Shown: positions 8,241 to 17,698, counted from the stretch's first letter. The stretch is DNA of 64,000 nucleotides from Leptolyngbya sp. FACHB-8 (GCF_014695575.1 NZ_JACJOO010000019.1:104809-168808), one strand, 5' to 3'. The notes: generated by a model from the sequence alone, not told the origin. Numbers and translations: made by a program.

Positions 8241-9010
8241 TAGCTTGCAGCTTGTCTCTGGTAATTGCGCAGAGTGACGCATATTAGGATGGCAATAACG
8301 GTTAGATAGATCCGTTGAATCCAGGCGTTACTCAGTTTGAGAGTGAGATTGGCTCCAATGAGGCCACCAACAAACATGGATGCTCCCAGAATAACGCCTA
8401 ACGGGTAGTCAACCATGCCTTGATGCATGAAGATAAGGGTCGCGATCAGAGAGGAGAAAACGTTGATGAGTTTGGTGGTAGCGATCGCCTCTACAAATCT
8501 CATTCGAAATAACATGACGTAGGCGGCTGTCAATAACGTGACATAGCCTCCACTGAAGAAGCCGCCATAAATCCCCAGAAGAAATGTGACGACATAGCCC
8601 GCAATGGCGGCAATACAAGGTGTTTGCCCTTCAACGGTTACGAGTCCGGCTTTCTGATTGATGACCGATAAAATTGACACCGCAATCATCGATATCGATA
8701 CAACGAGGGGAATCGATGTTGAAGGGATAATCAGTACCAATAATGCCCCCAGAATGGAACTGATGAGGGTTAAGCCGATTAATAAAGGAAGGCGTTTTGT
8801 ATTGATGACTCCTTTGCCTATAAAGGGGAGTGTGCCGCCGATGCTCATGAAGGTGAGGGCGAACATATTGGTGGCGATCGCCGTCGAAGGCTCAACTCCA
8901 AAAACAAACATTATGGGAACGGTCACCAGAGATGTGCTTCCGGCAATGACACTGATGATGCTAGCGGCCAGAAAAATGGATGCGAGGAGAAGAATTTCTA
9001 GCGGAGTCAT
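8240..9010 (-). CDS. TauE/SafE-family sulfite (sulfoacetate) exporter
   Basis: A 256-residue membrane protein with about eight hydrophobic segments in two related halves, the TauE/SafE (DUF81) architecture. Marks are AGSTSLVTVPIMFVFGVEPS in the first half and YGGFFSGGYVTLLTAAYVML in the second. Family members export sulfite, sulfoacetate or related oxyanions. In this context, removal of excess sulfite released by the sulfonate monooxygenases is a likely role, but direction and substrate are inferred. It converges on cpcBA, with the family B palindrome between them. Confidence 0.87.
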   Translation of the reverse strand: MTPLEILLLASIFLAASIISVIAGSTSLVTVPIMFVFGVEPSTAIATNMFALTFMSIGGTLPFIGKGVINTKRLPLLIGLTLISSILGALLVLIIPSTSIPLVVSISMIAVSILSVINQKAGLVTVEGQTPCIAAIAGYVVTFLLGIYGGFFSGGYVTLLTAAYVMLFRMRFVEAIATTKLINVFSSLIATLIFMHQGMVDYPLGVILGASMFVGGLIGANLTLKLSNAWIQRIYLTVIAILICVTLRNYQRQAAS

Positions 9011-9096
9011 AAGGTAAGCAAGGGAATTTGAAGCACTCTGTGAGAACTACACTGAGATCCTGAGCTTACTCCGATTTGGTGACATTTATATCTTCT

Positions 9097-9172
9097 CCAT
9101 CTGAAGCGGTGCCTAATGCTCTGTGCTATGCCTAAGCATGGTACAAAGCCTCAGGGGCACCGCTTCAGATGG
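9097..9172. repeat. Inverted repeat with 17-bp arms
   Basis: CCATCTGAAGCGGTGCC at 9097 pairs exactly with GGCACCGCTTCAGATGG at 9156; the 42-base interior has weak further pairing. It lies in the 319-base gap upstream of the membrane protein gene and otherwise I see nothing there except presumed promoters of the two divergent genes. Confidence 0.7.
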
Positions 9173-9329
9173 AATTGGTATCAGAATAATCCTCACAAGT
9201 TCCTCAAGATCCTTGGTTAAGGTCAAGATAGCGCTGTTCAGAGGTAGAGCGGTTCCCCGAATCTATTACGAGAGGCTAGTAAACTGCGCTTCCCTCAACG
9301 GTGCCATTGTTGATGAAGGAACCAATCTC

Positions 9330-9812
9330 ATGGATATGACCCATTACATGGAGCTGATCGCTTCTAATCAGCCCTGGAACCTCATTGTTTTCATGGCGAT
9401 TCCCGTTATTCTGGCAGAGACAGTCGCTATCTCCGAACTCTACATTCTGTTTACGCGAAATTATAAAAGCCCTGTCCGCACTGTGAATAAACTGGCGGGA
9501 ATCTTTGTTGGTTTCTACTTCCTGGTCATTTTCCTGCACCTGTTCTCCAAAGCGGTCATTCCTATTACGATGGCGGGTGAATGGCGAACTATTATTGATG
9601 TGATCGCAGTTAGCTTTTACTTGCTAGGGGTTGTTCCATTACTGGGAATCGCATTGTTAGAAATCGGGGCGATCTGGCGGAAGAAGAGCGAGGAATGGAA
9701 ACTGGGAGCTCATGCAGTATTTGTAGGGCTTTTCCTGCTGGTGGCTCACATCGCCATGATTTTTGGAATGTTAAATCCATCGTTGTTGATGGGTAATATG
9801 CCTGGGATGTAA
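9330..9812 (+). CDS. Conserved membrane protein of unknown function
   Basis: A 160-residue protein with four hydrophobic helices: around LIVFMAIPVILAETVAISEL, LAGIFVGFYFLVIFLHLFS, IIDVIAVSFYLLGVVPLLGI and HAVFVGLFLLVAHIAMIFGM. I use the ATG at 9330 with AAGGA nine bases upstream; the open frame extends back to 9123 but runs through an inverted repeat and is unlikely to be coding. Conserved charged residues inside helices (Glu in AETVAISE, His in FLHLF and VAHIA) hint at metal or haem contact, which is only a guess. I do not recognise a function. Confidence 0.65.
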   Translation: MDMTHYMELIASNQPWNLIVFMAIPVILAETVAISELYILFTRNYKSPVRTVNKLAGIFVGFYFLVIFLHLFSKAVIPITMAGEWRTIIDVIAVSFYLLGVVPLLGIALLEIGAIWRKKSEEWKLGAHAVFVGLFLLVAHIAMIFGMLNPSLLMGNMPGM

Positions 9813-9813
9813 A

Positions 9814-9944
9814 TAACGTCAGTTCGGAATAAGCCGAACCGTCCATTATTGCGTGCGCGTCGCTCACGCAATAATGGGCTTTTTCGAGTGCCGCACGAAG
9901 CGCGGCACTCGAAAAAGCCCTTCACCCGAACTGAGGTTAAATAA
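9814..9944. repeat. Nested-palindrome family E, copy 1 (two inner hairpins)
   Basis: Outer flanks GTCAGTTCGG and CCGAACTGAG surround two adjacent hairpins: CCATTATTGCGTG with its complement (9843-9877), and a 19-bp stem beginning GGGCTTTTTCGAGTGCCGC with loop ACGAAGC (9876-9920). The reverse complement recurs at 28262-28402 with nearly the same parts. Confidence 0.85.
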
Positions 9945-10008
9945 ATCCAGATCTTGCACAAAAAATAGAAACCTAATTTTTGCTAAGGGATTCACAAGGG
10001 AATAAAGG

Positions 10009-10075
10009 GGGTACATCCCACTTTTGCAGGTGAGGCGGCCATCGCCCACCTCACCTGCAAAAGTGGGATGTACCC
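10009..10075. repeat. 27-bp-stem hairpin
   Basis: Perfect 27-bp arms (10009-10035 and 10049-10075, starting GGGTACATCCCAC) around a 13-base loop. It abuts another hairpin at 10076. Confidence 0.85.
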
Positions 10076-10150
10076 AGAATAAAGTACCTGTTTTTGAAAG
10101 GGAAGGCGGACGAAGTCCGCCTTCCCTTTCAAAAACAGGTACTTTATTCT
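10076..10150. repeat. 36-bp-stem hairpin with GAA triloop
   Basis: Arms of 36 bp without mismatch (10076-10111 and 10115-10150) separated only by GAA; the tip reads GGAC-GAA-GTCC. It ends 23 bases from the stop of the DUF202 gene. Confidence 0.9.
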
Positions 10151-10172
10151 CAAGCAAAGCGATAAGTTGAGG

Positions 10173-10616
10173 TCAATCAATGAGGAGAGTTTCTAAAGAG
10201 GCGAGAGGAACGGTGAAGACGTAATAAATGACCCCAATGGCAAGCAGTAGAATGGCTAACCCAGATAAAATGACTTCTCGATCAGGTGGGGTGTAGGTAT
10301 CGGATTCAATGCTGTTGCGTACGCTGAAGTAGTGCTGGATGGAGAATAGAATACCAAGCAGCCCAACGACGCTAAACGCGAGGCCCAGTTTCCAGCCAGT
10401 ACCCGGAGGTTGGGGAGCTATCGGCGGACGTAGAATGCGGAGGCGTACAATGACGACGCCGAGGCCGGTGAGGGCGATCGCACTTCGCATCCAGGCTAAA
10501 TAGGTGCGTTCATTGGCGAGGTGATCACGCGTTCGGTTTGGATTCACCGGCTGGGGGCGATCGGGCTGTTCCGGGGGTTTCTCAGGGTCGTTTTTCTCCC
10601 GTTTAATACTCTGCAT
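10173..10616 (-). CDS. YidH/DUF202 family inner-membrane protein
   Basis: A 147-residue protein with a Pro-rich cytoplasmic start, the DUF202 signature RDHLANERTYLAWMRSAIAL, and three hydrophobic helices (LTGLGVVIVRL, WKLGLAFSVVGLLGILFSIQ, VILSGLAILLLAIGVIYYVF). The family is widespread and its function is not established. It lies 54 bases downstream of the persulfide dioxygenase fusion on the same strand and is likely cotranscribed with it. Confidence 0.85.
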   Translation of the reverse strand: MQSIKREKNDPEKPPEQPDRPQPVNPNRTRDHLANERTYLAWMRSAIALTGLGVVIVRLRILRPPIAPQPPGTGWKLGLAFSVVGLLGILFSIQHYFSVRNSIESDTYTPPDREVILSGLAILLLAIGVIYYVFTVPLASLETLLID

Positions 10617-10670
10617 AATGCGTTCTCAAGGATAAGTGCAGCGAATGGGATGAATCAATCGGAGAAGGCT

Positions 10671-12959
10671 CTAAATATACATAGCGAAATAACTATTGTA
10701 GATCTCTGCATTGGCTGAAAGCATCGATTCTGACTCTTGTTGCGTTTCATCTGGCGGCAGATTTGTGCCATTTTGCGGAATGTAGTCTCCGCAATACTCA
10801 TTCGCTGGAACTGCTTCTTTCATCTTTTGAGGATAACTGAGGCCTAAGTGGGCCATGAGTATGATGAACTGGTTGCGGCTCCGATGGGCAAATCGGGGGT
10901 TCAGTTGTTTTTCTTCACCAATAGTTGAGACAGTATGGCCTTTGTAGTCATGGCCGGGATAAACCAATGTATCATCTGGCAGTGCAAACAACCGCTGAGT
11001 AACCATATCGTAGAGGGTGCCGGCGTCGCCTCCTTGAAAATCTGTTCGACCACAACCACGAATAAGCAGAGCATCTCCCGTAAGTAGATGCGTTCCATTG
11101 ATGAGGTAGGCGAGGTGATGGGACGTGTGCCCTGGGGTAGCGATCGCCTCCACCAACACCGACCCTACGGCCAGAGTTTCTCCGTCCGCCAGGGAATGAT
11201 CGGCGGCCTTTACCGTGGCATCCTTGGGCACCATGACCCGACAACCTGTTTGCTGCCTTAGCTTACCTGCCCCCGTGATGTGGTCGGCATGGAGATGGGT
11301 TTCCAGGCAGTATCGCAGCGTTAATCCCAAGTCTTCCAAAATGCTCAAATCTCGTTCTACCTGTTCTAATACCGGATCAACAAGAACGGCGTCACGGGTC
11401 AGTTTATCAGCAACCAAATAGGTGTAGCTGCTAGATTCTGGATCGAAGAGTTGGCGGAACAGTAGGGTGGGGTGCAAGACCTGGCGATCTATGGAGCGTT
11501 CCCCTAATTTCTTCGAGGCCAGAGGAATGGTAGGGACAGGCCGTACCCGTACGGGAAGCGATTGCAGCACCGTTTCGGCCAGGGATTGGGCTTGTCGGCG
11601 CAATTCGGGTACCGCTACAGTTTCCCACAGATCCCCTTTCCGTGGGGTCCCCAGGGTGTAGAGCAGTGATGACGCATGGCCCTGCGCATCCACAACGGCA
11701 CCATTGGGGGCTGTATCCATGCCCAGGCCAATGCGGTTGGGGCGAATGAGACCCTGCGATCGCAAACTCACAATCAGAGGTTGGGGCGATCGCCCATAAT
11801 CCGTCTCGATTCCGGTGCAATTAATGACACGGCTGACGTATAAAACTTTGTCGGCTTTGGACTTGCGTAGGCGCACCGTTACCGTTACGCCATCAGGGAG
11901 TACCTGATAATTCTGAATGCGCCCGGCGGCGATGATGAGTTGGTCGGAGGCCAGCATTTTGTCGATGCGATCGCCAATGCTGGGGGCGATGCGATGGCGA
12001 TGCACTTCCCAATAGGGCCTAGCATGGCGTAGAAAACGCTGCTGCTCTGGAATCGGTAATCCCTGCCAGAGTTGTTGGGTGATCGGACGGAGGCTATCGG
12101 TTACGGCCCGCCAATCTAAATGTTGGGCACTGGCAGCCTGAATCTCGGCCCGAATGCAACGCAGAAGCCCCAACGCTGTTTTAGGGGCGGTGTCTGGAGT
12201 TAGAAATGCTGCATAAGGCTTCGTGGCTTGATGGGGCAGGGGAAATAACCCGCGACGCGAGATGGCATAAATTTGCCCCCGGTGATGACGTTCGTAGAGA
12301 GACACGACCATATCTACCATGGTCAATCCGGTGCCAATGAGAAGCACAGGAGCATCCGGATCTAAATCTGTAAGCGCATCAACAGACCAGGCATTACGAA
12401 TGGGGCCGCTTGCTTCTGGCTGTTCAGAAAGGGGTGTTGTGGGGGCGTTACCCAGGGCCAACACCACCTTATCCACGGCAATTGAGGAGCTTCGTAGAGT
12501 TATGAGGGCACCTCGCTCTGTGGGCTCGATGGCGATCGCCTCATCGTGAACATAGTCCAACCGCACATTGCCCGGAGCGCTTGCCTCTGCTTCTTCCAAG
12601 ATGGATTGGATGTACAACCCGTAAACTTTGCGGGGGATAAACGTGCTGGCGTTAATGTCATCGGGCAACAGGCTGGTTAGTTCACTGTGGTTGTAGCTGA
12701 GCCAGCGCAGTAGATGCCCCGGATCATCGGGAAAGGCACTCATGTTGCCAGCCGATACATTCAGCAAATGGCTGGGGGTGTTGGTGCTGTAAGCTACCCC
12801 TTTACCAAAGTCATGGCTACTCTCTATTAACTTGATTGTGAGTGACCGTGTGGCGGTTTTCAGTAAATGGGCCGCCACCAACGAACCACTGAAGCCGCTG
12901 CCAACAATGGCGATTGTCGTGGTGGTGGAAGTCGCAGAAGAGTCGGGTGCGATAACCAT
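10671..12959 (-). CDS. FAD/NAD(P)-binding oxidoreductase fused to ETHE1-type persulfide dioxygenase
   Basis: A 762-residue two-domain protein. Residues 1 to about 480 are an FAD/NAD(P)-binding domain (dinucleotide motif IAIVGSGFSGSLVAAHLL; second motif VLLIGTGLTMVDMVVSLY). From about residue 500 comes a metallo-beta-lactamase domain of the persulfide dioxygenase group: ETHLHADHITGAGKL, TPGHTSHH, the signature LTGDALLIRGCGRTDFQGGD and YPGHDYKGH supply the iron ligands. Persulfide dioxygenase oxidises glutathione persulfide to sulfite. I place the start at the ATG at 12959; the open frame extends to 13052 with no homology. The last about 35 residues are an unrecognised acidic tail. The fusion is unusual: the two activities are usually separate. 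Coupled reductase plus dioxygenase action on persulfides is inferred. Confidence 0.85.
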   Translation of the reverse strand: MVIAPDSSATSTTTTIAIVGSGFSGSLVAAHLLKTATRSLTIKLIESSHDFGKGVAYSTNTPSHLLNVSAGNMSAFPDDPGHLLRWLSYNHSELTSLLPDDINASTFIPRKVYGLYIQSILEEAEASAPGNVRLDYVHDEAIAIEPTERGALITLRSSSIAVDKVVLALGNAPTTPLSEQPEASGPIRNAWSVDALTDLDPDAPVLLIGTGLTMVDMVVSLYERHHRGQIYAISRRGLFPLPHQATKPYAAFLTPDTAPKTALGLLRCIRAEIQAASAQHLDWRAVTDSLRPITQQLWQGLPIPEQQRFLRHARPYWEVHRHRIAPSIGDRIDKMLASDQLIIAAGRIQNYQVLPDGVTVTVRLRKSKADKVLYVSRVINCTGIETDYGRSPQPLIVSLRSQGLIRPNRIGLGMDTAPNGAVVDAQGHASSLLYTLGTPRKGDLWETVAVPELRRQAQSLAETVLQSLPVRVRPVPTIPLASKKLGERSIDRQVLHPTLLFRQLFDPESSSYTYLVADKLTRDAVLVDPVLEQVERDLSILEDLGLTLRYCLETHLHADHITGAGKLRQQTGCRVMVPKDATVKAADHSLADGETLAVGSVLVEAIATPGHTSHHLAYLINGTHLLTGDALLIRGCGRTDFQGGDAGTLYDMVTQRLFALPDDTLVYPGHDYKGHTVSTIGEEKQLNPRFAHRSRNQFIILMAHLGLSYPQKMKEAVPANEYCGDYIPQNGTNLPPDETQQESESMLSANAEIYNSYFAMYI

Positions 12960-13291
12960 GGTCAGTAAGGTATAGAAGCAGTCACGGCGAAATTCGCTTC
13001 CGTTTGAGTATGGATGGTTGCGGCCGAGGCTCACATGCCTGGTTGGCAGCAATCCCGTGGGAAGAAATGGAGGAGTTGGTAGCGTTCAGGGTCTTTTAAT
13101 CAAGGGTCTAACAGATGAAGTAGTTGTACTGTAACTCAAAGGAACTTTTTTTCAAATTCATTTCTAATTTTAAAGGGATTCAATTTTATTGATGTTAATG
13201 GTGAGCCAAACTTGTGAGTTTGTGGTATTTCTCCCGGCTCATTGATCTATGGGCTTCTAACATCCAAGCGCTGCCTTTGAACTGTGGCCCT
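12960..13291. other. Intergenic region upstream of the persulfide dioxygenase fusion
   Basis: About 330 bases, AT-rich near 13130-13200, holding the presumed promoter of the minus-strand fusion gene. I see no gene, hairpin or RNA in it. Confidence 0.4.
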
Positions 13292-13456
13292 ATGAAGCTG
13301 GACGAATTACGCGATCGCATTCAAAACGGCAGCATCGAATTTATCCGCTTTGAACAGGCTGATACCTCCCTCGCTTAGAGCCGCTCTGGGCACCTTAGAG
13401 CAGAATACGGTGATGCAAACGAATGGGAGCACCACGAAGAGTTCCGCTTCCTCTAA
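13292..13456 (+). pseudogene. Probable glutamine-synthetase-like remnant
   Basis: A 28-codon frame from the ATG at 13292 reads MKLDELRDRIQNGSIEFIRF followed by EQADTS, which resembles the N-terminus of glutamine-synthetase-like proteins (FxRFE-AD), then stops at 13376. In another frame the next 75 bases end YGDANEWEHHEEFRFL and a stop, similar to the C-terminus of such enzymes (VSEWE--EYF-). The pattern suits an internal deletion that joined the two ends of an old gene. The identification rests on short similarity and is tentative. Confidence 0.35.
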
Positions 13457-13461
13457 CCACT

Positions 13462-13570
13462 TAGGATCGTGTATTGAATATGAATAACCTGTAATTCTTT
13501 TTGTGAGAGGGGCGGCAAAGCCGCCCCTCTCACAAAAAGAATTACAGGTTGTTTTATCTGTGATCCTTAA
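13462..13570. repeat. Nested-palindrome family D, copy 1
   Basis: A perfect 31-bp stem (13486-13516 and 13520-13550, beginning AACCTGTAATTCTTTTTG) with loop AAA and tip GGC-AAA-GCC. Flanks TTAGGATCGTGTATTGAATA on the left and GTTTTATCTGTGATCCTTAA on the right match, in reverse complement, the flanks of the copy at 26943-27042. Confidence 0.85.
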
Positions 13571-13857
13571 CCGGTGGCAAAGCTCGACATGGGCAAATAA
13601 CGATTCGTTCTGTCGTCAGAAAGGCGTGACCCAGCATGGCTAGAAAGGCCCTGAACAGCAGAGCGAAGGCCTTTTTGATACCCCCAGAGGAGTGAATTCT
13701 ACGTCTAAATGTTTTTGAAAGCACTTGAAATTCACATAAGCACGTGTCATACTGCCGCTACGAATACAATTGTAATCCGGTCGGGTTACCGTAGATTTTC
13801 CAGTTATCGATTCTTTTTCTCTAGAGTCGATGTTCGGGAGCTTTTGGGAGGTTCTCT

Positions 13858-14919
13858 GTGCAGCGCAAACATCATCATCTATCGACATTTTCAGTGCCTC
13901 GCCTGTCACGGCGGCGATCGCTTCAAACTTTTGCTTACCTGTTTGTAACGGGTTTAGGGCTCAGTACAGCCACCGCAGGCTGTAGCCCAACCTCAGAGTC
14001 TTCTGCGCCTACTGCCAGCCCAGCGGCAACCTCGTCTCAGGACTCCGCCGCATCGGCTAAGACTCTACGAATTGGTTATCAAAAGTCGTCAACAGCGTTG
14101 AATTTGCTTAAGACGAAGCAAAGTTTGGAGCCAAAGCTGGGTAAGGATGGCATTTCGGTCACGTGGAATGAATTCGCTGCTGGCCCACAAATGTTAGAGG
14201 CTCTGAACGTTGGCAGTATTGATTTTGCCTACACCGGGGAGACCCCTCCTGTATTTGCCCAGGCTGCCGGAGCCCCGTTAGTGTATGTAGCCTATGAGCC
14301 AGTAGGCCCAGCGGCTGAAGCGATTCTCGTTCAAAGTGACTCACCGATTCAGTCGGTTGCCGAGCTAAAAGGTAAGCGTGTCGCCCTGAACAAAGGGTCG
14401 AACGTGCACTACCTGCTGGTGCGTGCGCTGGAGGAAGCCGGATTGAAGTATACCGACATTGAAGTTGCCTATTTGCCACCAGGAGATGCCCGTCCTGCGT
14501 TTGAGCAAAAGTCGGTCGATGCCTGGGTCATTTGGGATCCCTTCCAGGCTGCTGCAGAGACTGCTGTGAATGCGCGCATTCTTCAAGATGGGCAAGGTTT
14601 GGTGGAAAACCGAGGGTTTTTCCTATCGACGAAGTCATTCACAGAAAATAATCCGGCGATTGTGCGATCGCTCCTTGATGAGCTCAATACCATCAGTGAT
14701 TGGGCCAAGGCTAACCCCTCTGAAGTCAGTGCCTTCCTGAACAAAGAATTAGGGATTGATAAAGCCGCTCTTGATAAGGCCGAGAGTCGTCGCGGCTATG
14801 GCGTGAAACCCATGGATGCCACCGTTATTGAAGGCCAACAAAAAATCGCGGATACGTTTCTCGAGTTGAATCTGATTCCACAAAAAATTGATATAGCCAG
14901 TGTGATCTGGAATGGATAA
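13858..14919 (+). CDS. Sulfonate-type ABC transporter substrate-binding lipoprotein (SsuA family) 1
   Basis: A 353-residue periplasmic binding protein of the NMT1/SsuA-like family. A long basic n-region and hydrophobic stretch LQTFAYLFVTGLGLSTATAG end at a lipobox Cys near residue 42. The mature domain starts LRIGYQKSSTALNLLKTKQS and has ALNVGSIDFAYTGETPPVFA, LKGKRVALNKGSNVHYLLVR and VDAWVIWDPFQAAAE, all standard for aliphatic sulfonate binding proteins. The start is GTG at 13858 with GGGAGG upstream. It opens the long plus-strand sulfonate cluster. Outside the signal region there are only two Met and the lipid-anchored Cys. Confidence 0.9.
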   Translation: MQRKHHHLSTFSVPRLSRRRSLQTFAYLFVTGLGLSTATAGCSPTSESSAPTASPAATSSQDSAASAKTLRIGYQKSSTALNLLKTKQSLEPKLGKDGISVTWNEFAAGPQMLEALNVGSIDFAYTGETPPVFAQAAGAPLVYVAYEPVGPAAEAILVQSDSPIQSVAELKGKRVALNKGSNVHYLLVRALEEAGLKYTDIEVAYLPPGDARPAFEQKSVDAWVIWDPFQAAAETAVNARILQDGQGLVENRGFFLSTKSFTENNPAIVRSLLDELNTISDWAKANPSEVSAFLNKELGIDKAALDKAESRRGYGVKPMDATVIEGQQKIADTFLELNLIPQKIDIASVIWNG

Positions 14920-14931
14920 GGGTTATGAGTT

Positions 14932-14967
14932 GGCGTATTCTCATCATTTTTCTGGTGAAAATACGCC
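14932..14967 (+). terminator. Hairpin after binding protein 1
   Basis: GGCGTATT-C-TCA pairs with TGA-AA-ATACGCC (15 bp with two G-U pairs) 12 bases after the stop codon, followed by ATTTCT. It may reduce read-through into the next gene. The rest of the gap to 15387 holds only a weaker dyad (GGCACAGG at 15006 with CCTGTGCC at 15075, then TTTT). Confidence 0.55.
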
Positions 14968-15386
14968 ATTTCTAACCTATTCCAATCATGGCTAAAGTGG
15001 TGCACGGCACAGGGGAAGAGGGTAGCTGATGGGATGGGATGTTTATCTCATGGGTTCTACGTTTCGGTCTCCTATCCTGTGCCTTTTCTAATGTTCCTGT
15101 GTGGTGTGGGGATGCTCTAATTCTCTGGCGGAATTGCTCTGGTGGGTTACGCCTGTAGGGCTGGATACTGCTCCCCATACCTTTCCTAATCATTGGGTAT
15201 TCATCTCGAATTGCTGGTGAAATTGTTCAAAATCTGGCTTTGATATTCTTTGAAGGTTTACATGAAATGACGAGCCGAACTCTAGAGTCTGTTTTAAAGG
15301 GTGTTTTTTCGTCCATACGCACGAAAAAGCAACCCTTCCAGGCAGGCCTAAAACACGTCCTAGTTGATTGGCGCAAGCCAGGGATC

Positions 15387-16391
15387 ATGCAGCGGTGGTT
15401 TCGCCCTCGATATGGGCGAGCGATCGCGCTATTTCTTGCTGGCCTTGCATTAAGTTTTGGGATGGCTGCCTGTGCGCCAACTCCTTCGACATCAACGGCT
15501 TCACCAGAGGCATCTGCACCGCCATCTGATCGGGTTGTGCGGATTGGTCATCAGAAGTTTGATCCCTTCACGCTGGTCAAAGCGCGGGGAGGTCTAGAGG
15601 AACGCCTCAAGCCATTAGGCGTAACTGTGGAGTGGACTGAGTTTCAATCGGGGCCGCCGATGATGGAGGCCTTGAATGTTGGCAGCATCGATATCGGCCG
15701 GACCGGGGATACTCCTCCGGTCTTTGCCCAGGCCGCTGATGCGCCTCTCGTTTATATTGGCAGCGGTTCCCCCAAAGCTTCCTCCTCTGCCATCGTGGTG
15801 CCCAAAGATTCACCCCTCAAAACAGTAGCCGACTTGAAAGGGAAGAAGGTGGGCTTCCAGAAGGGCTCTAGCGCCCACTATCTAACTGTGCAGGCTCTCA
15901 AGTCAGCCGGTCTGAAATGGGAAGACATTGAGCCCGTCAACCTGACGCCTGCGGATGCCCGCTCAGCATTTTCCCAGGGCGCAATTGATGCCTGGGGAAT
16001 TTGGGACCCGTTCTATGCCGCGGCCGAAGCGCAACTGAATGCGAAAACCCTGATATTAAGCGAAGGATTGGCCGCCAATCGAGATTTTTATCTCGCGTCT
16101 AAAACCTTTGCTAACCAAAACGCTGATGTTATTGAGGCGATCGCTCAGGAAACCCGAGAAGTTTCTGAATGGGCCAGTGCGAATCCTGCTGAGGTGGTGA
16201 AGATTCTCTCGCCCATCTTGGGCATTGATCCGCCCATTCTGGATAAGGTGACTCGTCGGCGGGATTACACCTTTCAGGCCGTTAAGCCTGAGGTGATTGA
16301 AGAGCAGCAGGCGATCGCTGACACCTTCTTTGAACTGGGCTTGCTTCCTAAAGCATTGAAAGTGTCTGACATTGTTTGGCAGCCTTCTTAG
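15387..16391 (+). CDS. Sulfonate-type ABC transporter substrate-binding lipoprotein 2
   Basis: A paralogue of the preceding binding protein, 334 residues from the ATG at 15387. That start gives a canonical lipoprotein signal: MQRWFRPRYGRAIALFLAGL, then FGMAAC. An ATG at 15267 (MTSRTLESV) with AAGG upstream is the alternative and would add 40 residues before the signal. Binding-fold marks are VVRIGHQKFDPFTLVKARGG, ALNVGSIDIGRTGDTPPVFA, KKVGFQKGSSAHYLTVQAL and IDAWGIWDPFYAAAE. It probably delivers a different sulfonate to the SsuBC transporter encoded downstream. It is also poor in Met and Cys. Confidence 0.88.
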   Translation: MQRWFRPRYGRAIALFLAGLALSFGMAACAPTPSTSTASPEASAPPSDRVVRIGHQKFDPFTLVKARGGLEERLKPLGVTVEWTEFQSGPPMMEALNVGSIDIGRTGDTPPVFAQAADAPLVYIGSGSPKASSSAIVVPKDSPLKTVADLKGKKVGFQKGSSAHYLTVQALKSAGLKWEDIEPVNLTPADARSAFSQGAIDAWGIWDPFYAAAEAQLNAKTLILSEGLAANRDFYLASKTFANQNADVIEAIAQETREVSEWASANPAEVVKILSPILGIDPPILDKVTRRRDYTFQAVKPEVIEEQQAIADTFFELGLLPKALKVSDIVWQPS

Positions 16392-16539
16392 CGATTCACA
16401 GTTTGTTCTGAATTCTGGCTGTTTATCCTTCTCTCCTGACTGCGAGTGTCTTGTTCAATTCATTCATGATTCTGTGTGAATCAGAATCCTCGAAGTTGCA
16501 CCCTTCTGTTCTATTTTTGATTTCAAGGAGCGCACAAGC

Positions 16540-17676
16540 ATGGATATCCTCTGGTTTATTCCAACCCATGGGGATGGTCGTTACCTGGGTACCGCGACGG
16601 GTGGTCGGGCCATCACTCCCGAATACCTGCGTCAGTTGGCGGGGGCTGTAGACTCCCTCGGTTACGCCGGGGCTCTGCTGCCCACGGGAAAATCCTGTGA
16701 GGATGCCTGGATCACGGCTGCATCGCTCATTCCCGTAACTCAGCGGATGAAGTTTTTGGTGGCGATTCGTCCCGGTATTTCCTCCCCGACCATGGCGGCT
16801 CGGATGGCCGCTACCTTCGATCGCATTTCCCAGGGGCGCTTGCTTGTGAACGTAGTGACTGGGGGTGACCCGACCGAGTTAGCGGGAGATGGCTTACATC
16901 TGGATAAAACGGGTCGCTATGAAATCACTGATGAATTTCTCGCGATCTGGCGTGAGGTGATGCAGGGAGAAAGCGTTGATTTTGAGGGTAAACACCTCAA
17001 GGTCAAGGGTGGAAAGTTGCTGTTTCCGCCTGTGCAAGATCCTTACCCGCCGTTGTATTTTGGTGGCTCATCGGCGATCGCTAAAGATGTCGCGGCTCGT
17101 CATGTAGACCTTTACCTCACGTGGGGTGAACCTCCCGCTCAGGTTGCAGAAAAAATTGCTGAAGTTCGTCAGCTTGCTGCTAAGTATGGTCGTACTTTGC
17201 GATTTGGGATTCGTCTTCATGTGATCGTGCGGGAAACCACAGCCAAAGCCTGGGATGCCGCCAACGACCTGATCCGTTATCTCGATGATGAAACCATTGC
17301 TGCGGCTCAGGCTGCCCTCTCCCGCGCGGATTCTGAAGGGCAACAGCGTATGGTGGCTCTGCATGGGGGTAGCCGCGACCAGCTAGAAATTAGCCCTAAC
17401 CTCTGGGCGGGTGTGGGCTTGGTGCGTGGTGGCGCAGGTACAGCGCTCGTAGGCGACCCCGATACGGTTGCTGAACGCATTCGCGAATATGCCGATCTGG
17501 GCATCGACACCTTTATTTTCTCGGGCTACCCCCATTTGGAGGAAGCCTATCGCTTTGCTGAACTGGTGTTCCCCAAACTGCCACTGACGGGGCTTCCGAA
17601 GGCAGCTCCCAGCCGCTATGTCAGCCCGATTGGCGAAATTATGGCTAATGACCGAGTTCCAACCAGTGCCAGCTAA
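16540..17676 (+). CDS. ssuD: FMNH2-dependent alkanesulfonate monooxygenase
   Basis: A 378-residue luciferase-like monooxygenase that splits alkanesulfonates into aldehyde and sulfite with FMNH2 and oxygen. The N-terminus [20 protein letters not shown], the motif [12 protein letters not shown] (containing the SsuD Cys near residue 54), [20 protein letters not shown], and [20 protein letters not shown] are those of SsuD; the length is nearly that of the E. coli enzyme (381). AAGGAG lies nine bases before the ATG. It sits between two binding protein genes and just upstream of the ssuC and ssuB genes, forming a complete sulfonate use unit with the SsuE-like reductase at 20728. Confidence 0.95.
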   Translation: MDILWFIPTHGDGRYLGTATGGRAITPEYLRQLAGAVDSLGYAGALLPTGKSCEDAWITAASLIPVTQRMKFLVAIRPGISSPTMAARMAATFDRISQGRLLVNVVTGGDPTELAGDGLHLDKTGRYEITDEFLAIWREVMQGESVDFEGKHLKVKGGKLLFPPVQDPYPPLYFGGSSAIAKDVAARHVDLYLTWGEPPAQVAEKIAEVRQLAAKYGRTLRFGIRLHVIVRETTAKAWDAANDLIRYLDDETIAAAQAALSRADSEGQQRMVALHGGSRDQLEISPNLWAGVGLVRGGAGTALVGDPDTVAERIREYADLGIDTFIFSGYPHLEEAYRFAELVFPKLPLTGLPKAAPSRYVSPIGEIMANDRVPTSAS

Positions 17677-17698
17677 AACTCTCCCTTGTATAACTGCA

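Noticed and set aside
9123..9329. N-terminal extension of the membrane protein frame
   Set aside because: It runs through an inverted repeat and lacks protein-like composition; the ATG at 9330 has a ribosome site.
13640..13909. Minus-strand frame of 89 codons
   Set aside because: It covers the promoter and start of binding protein 1 and has no recognisable content.
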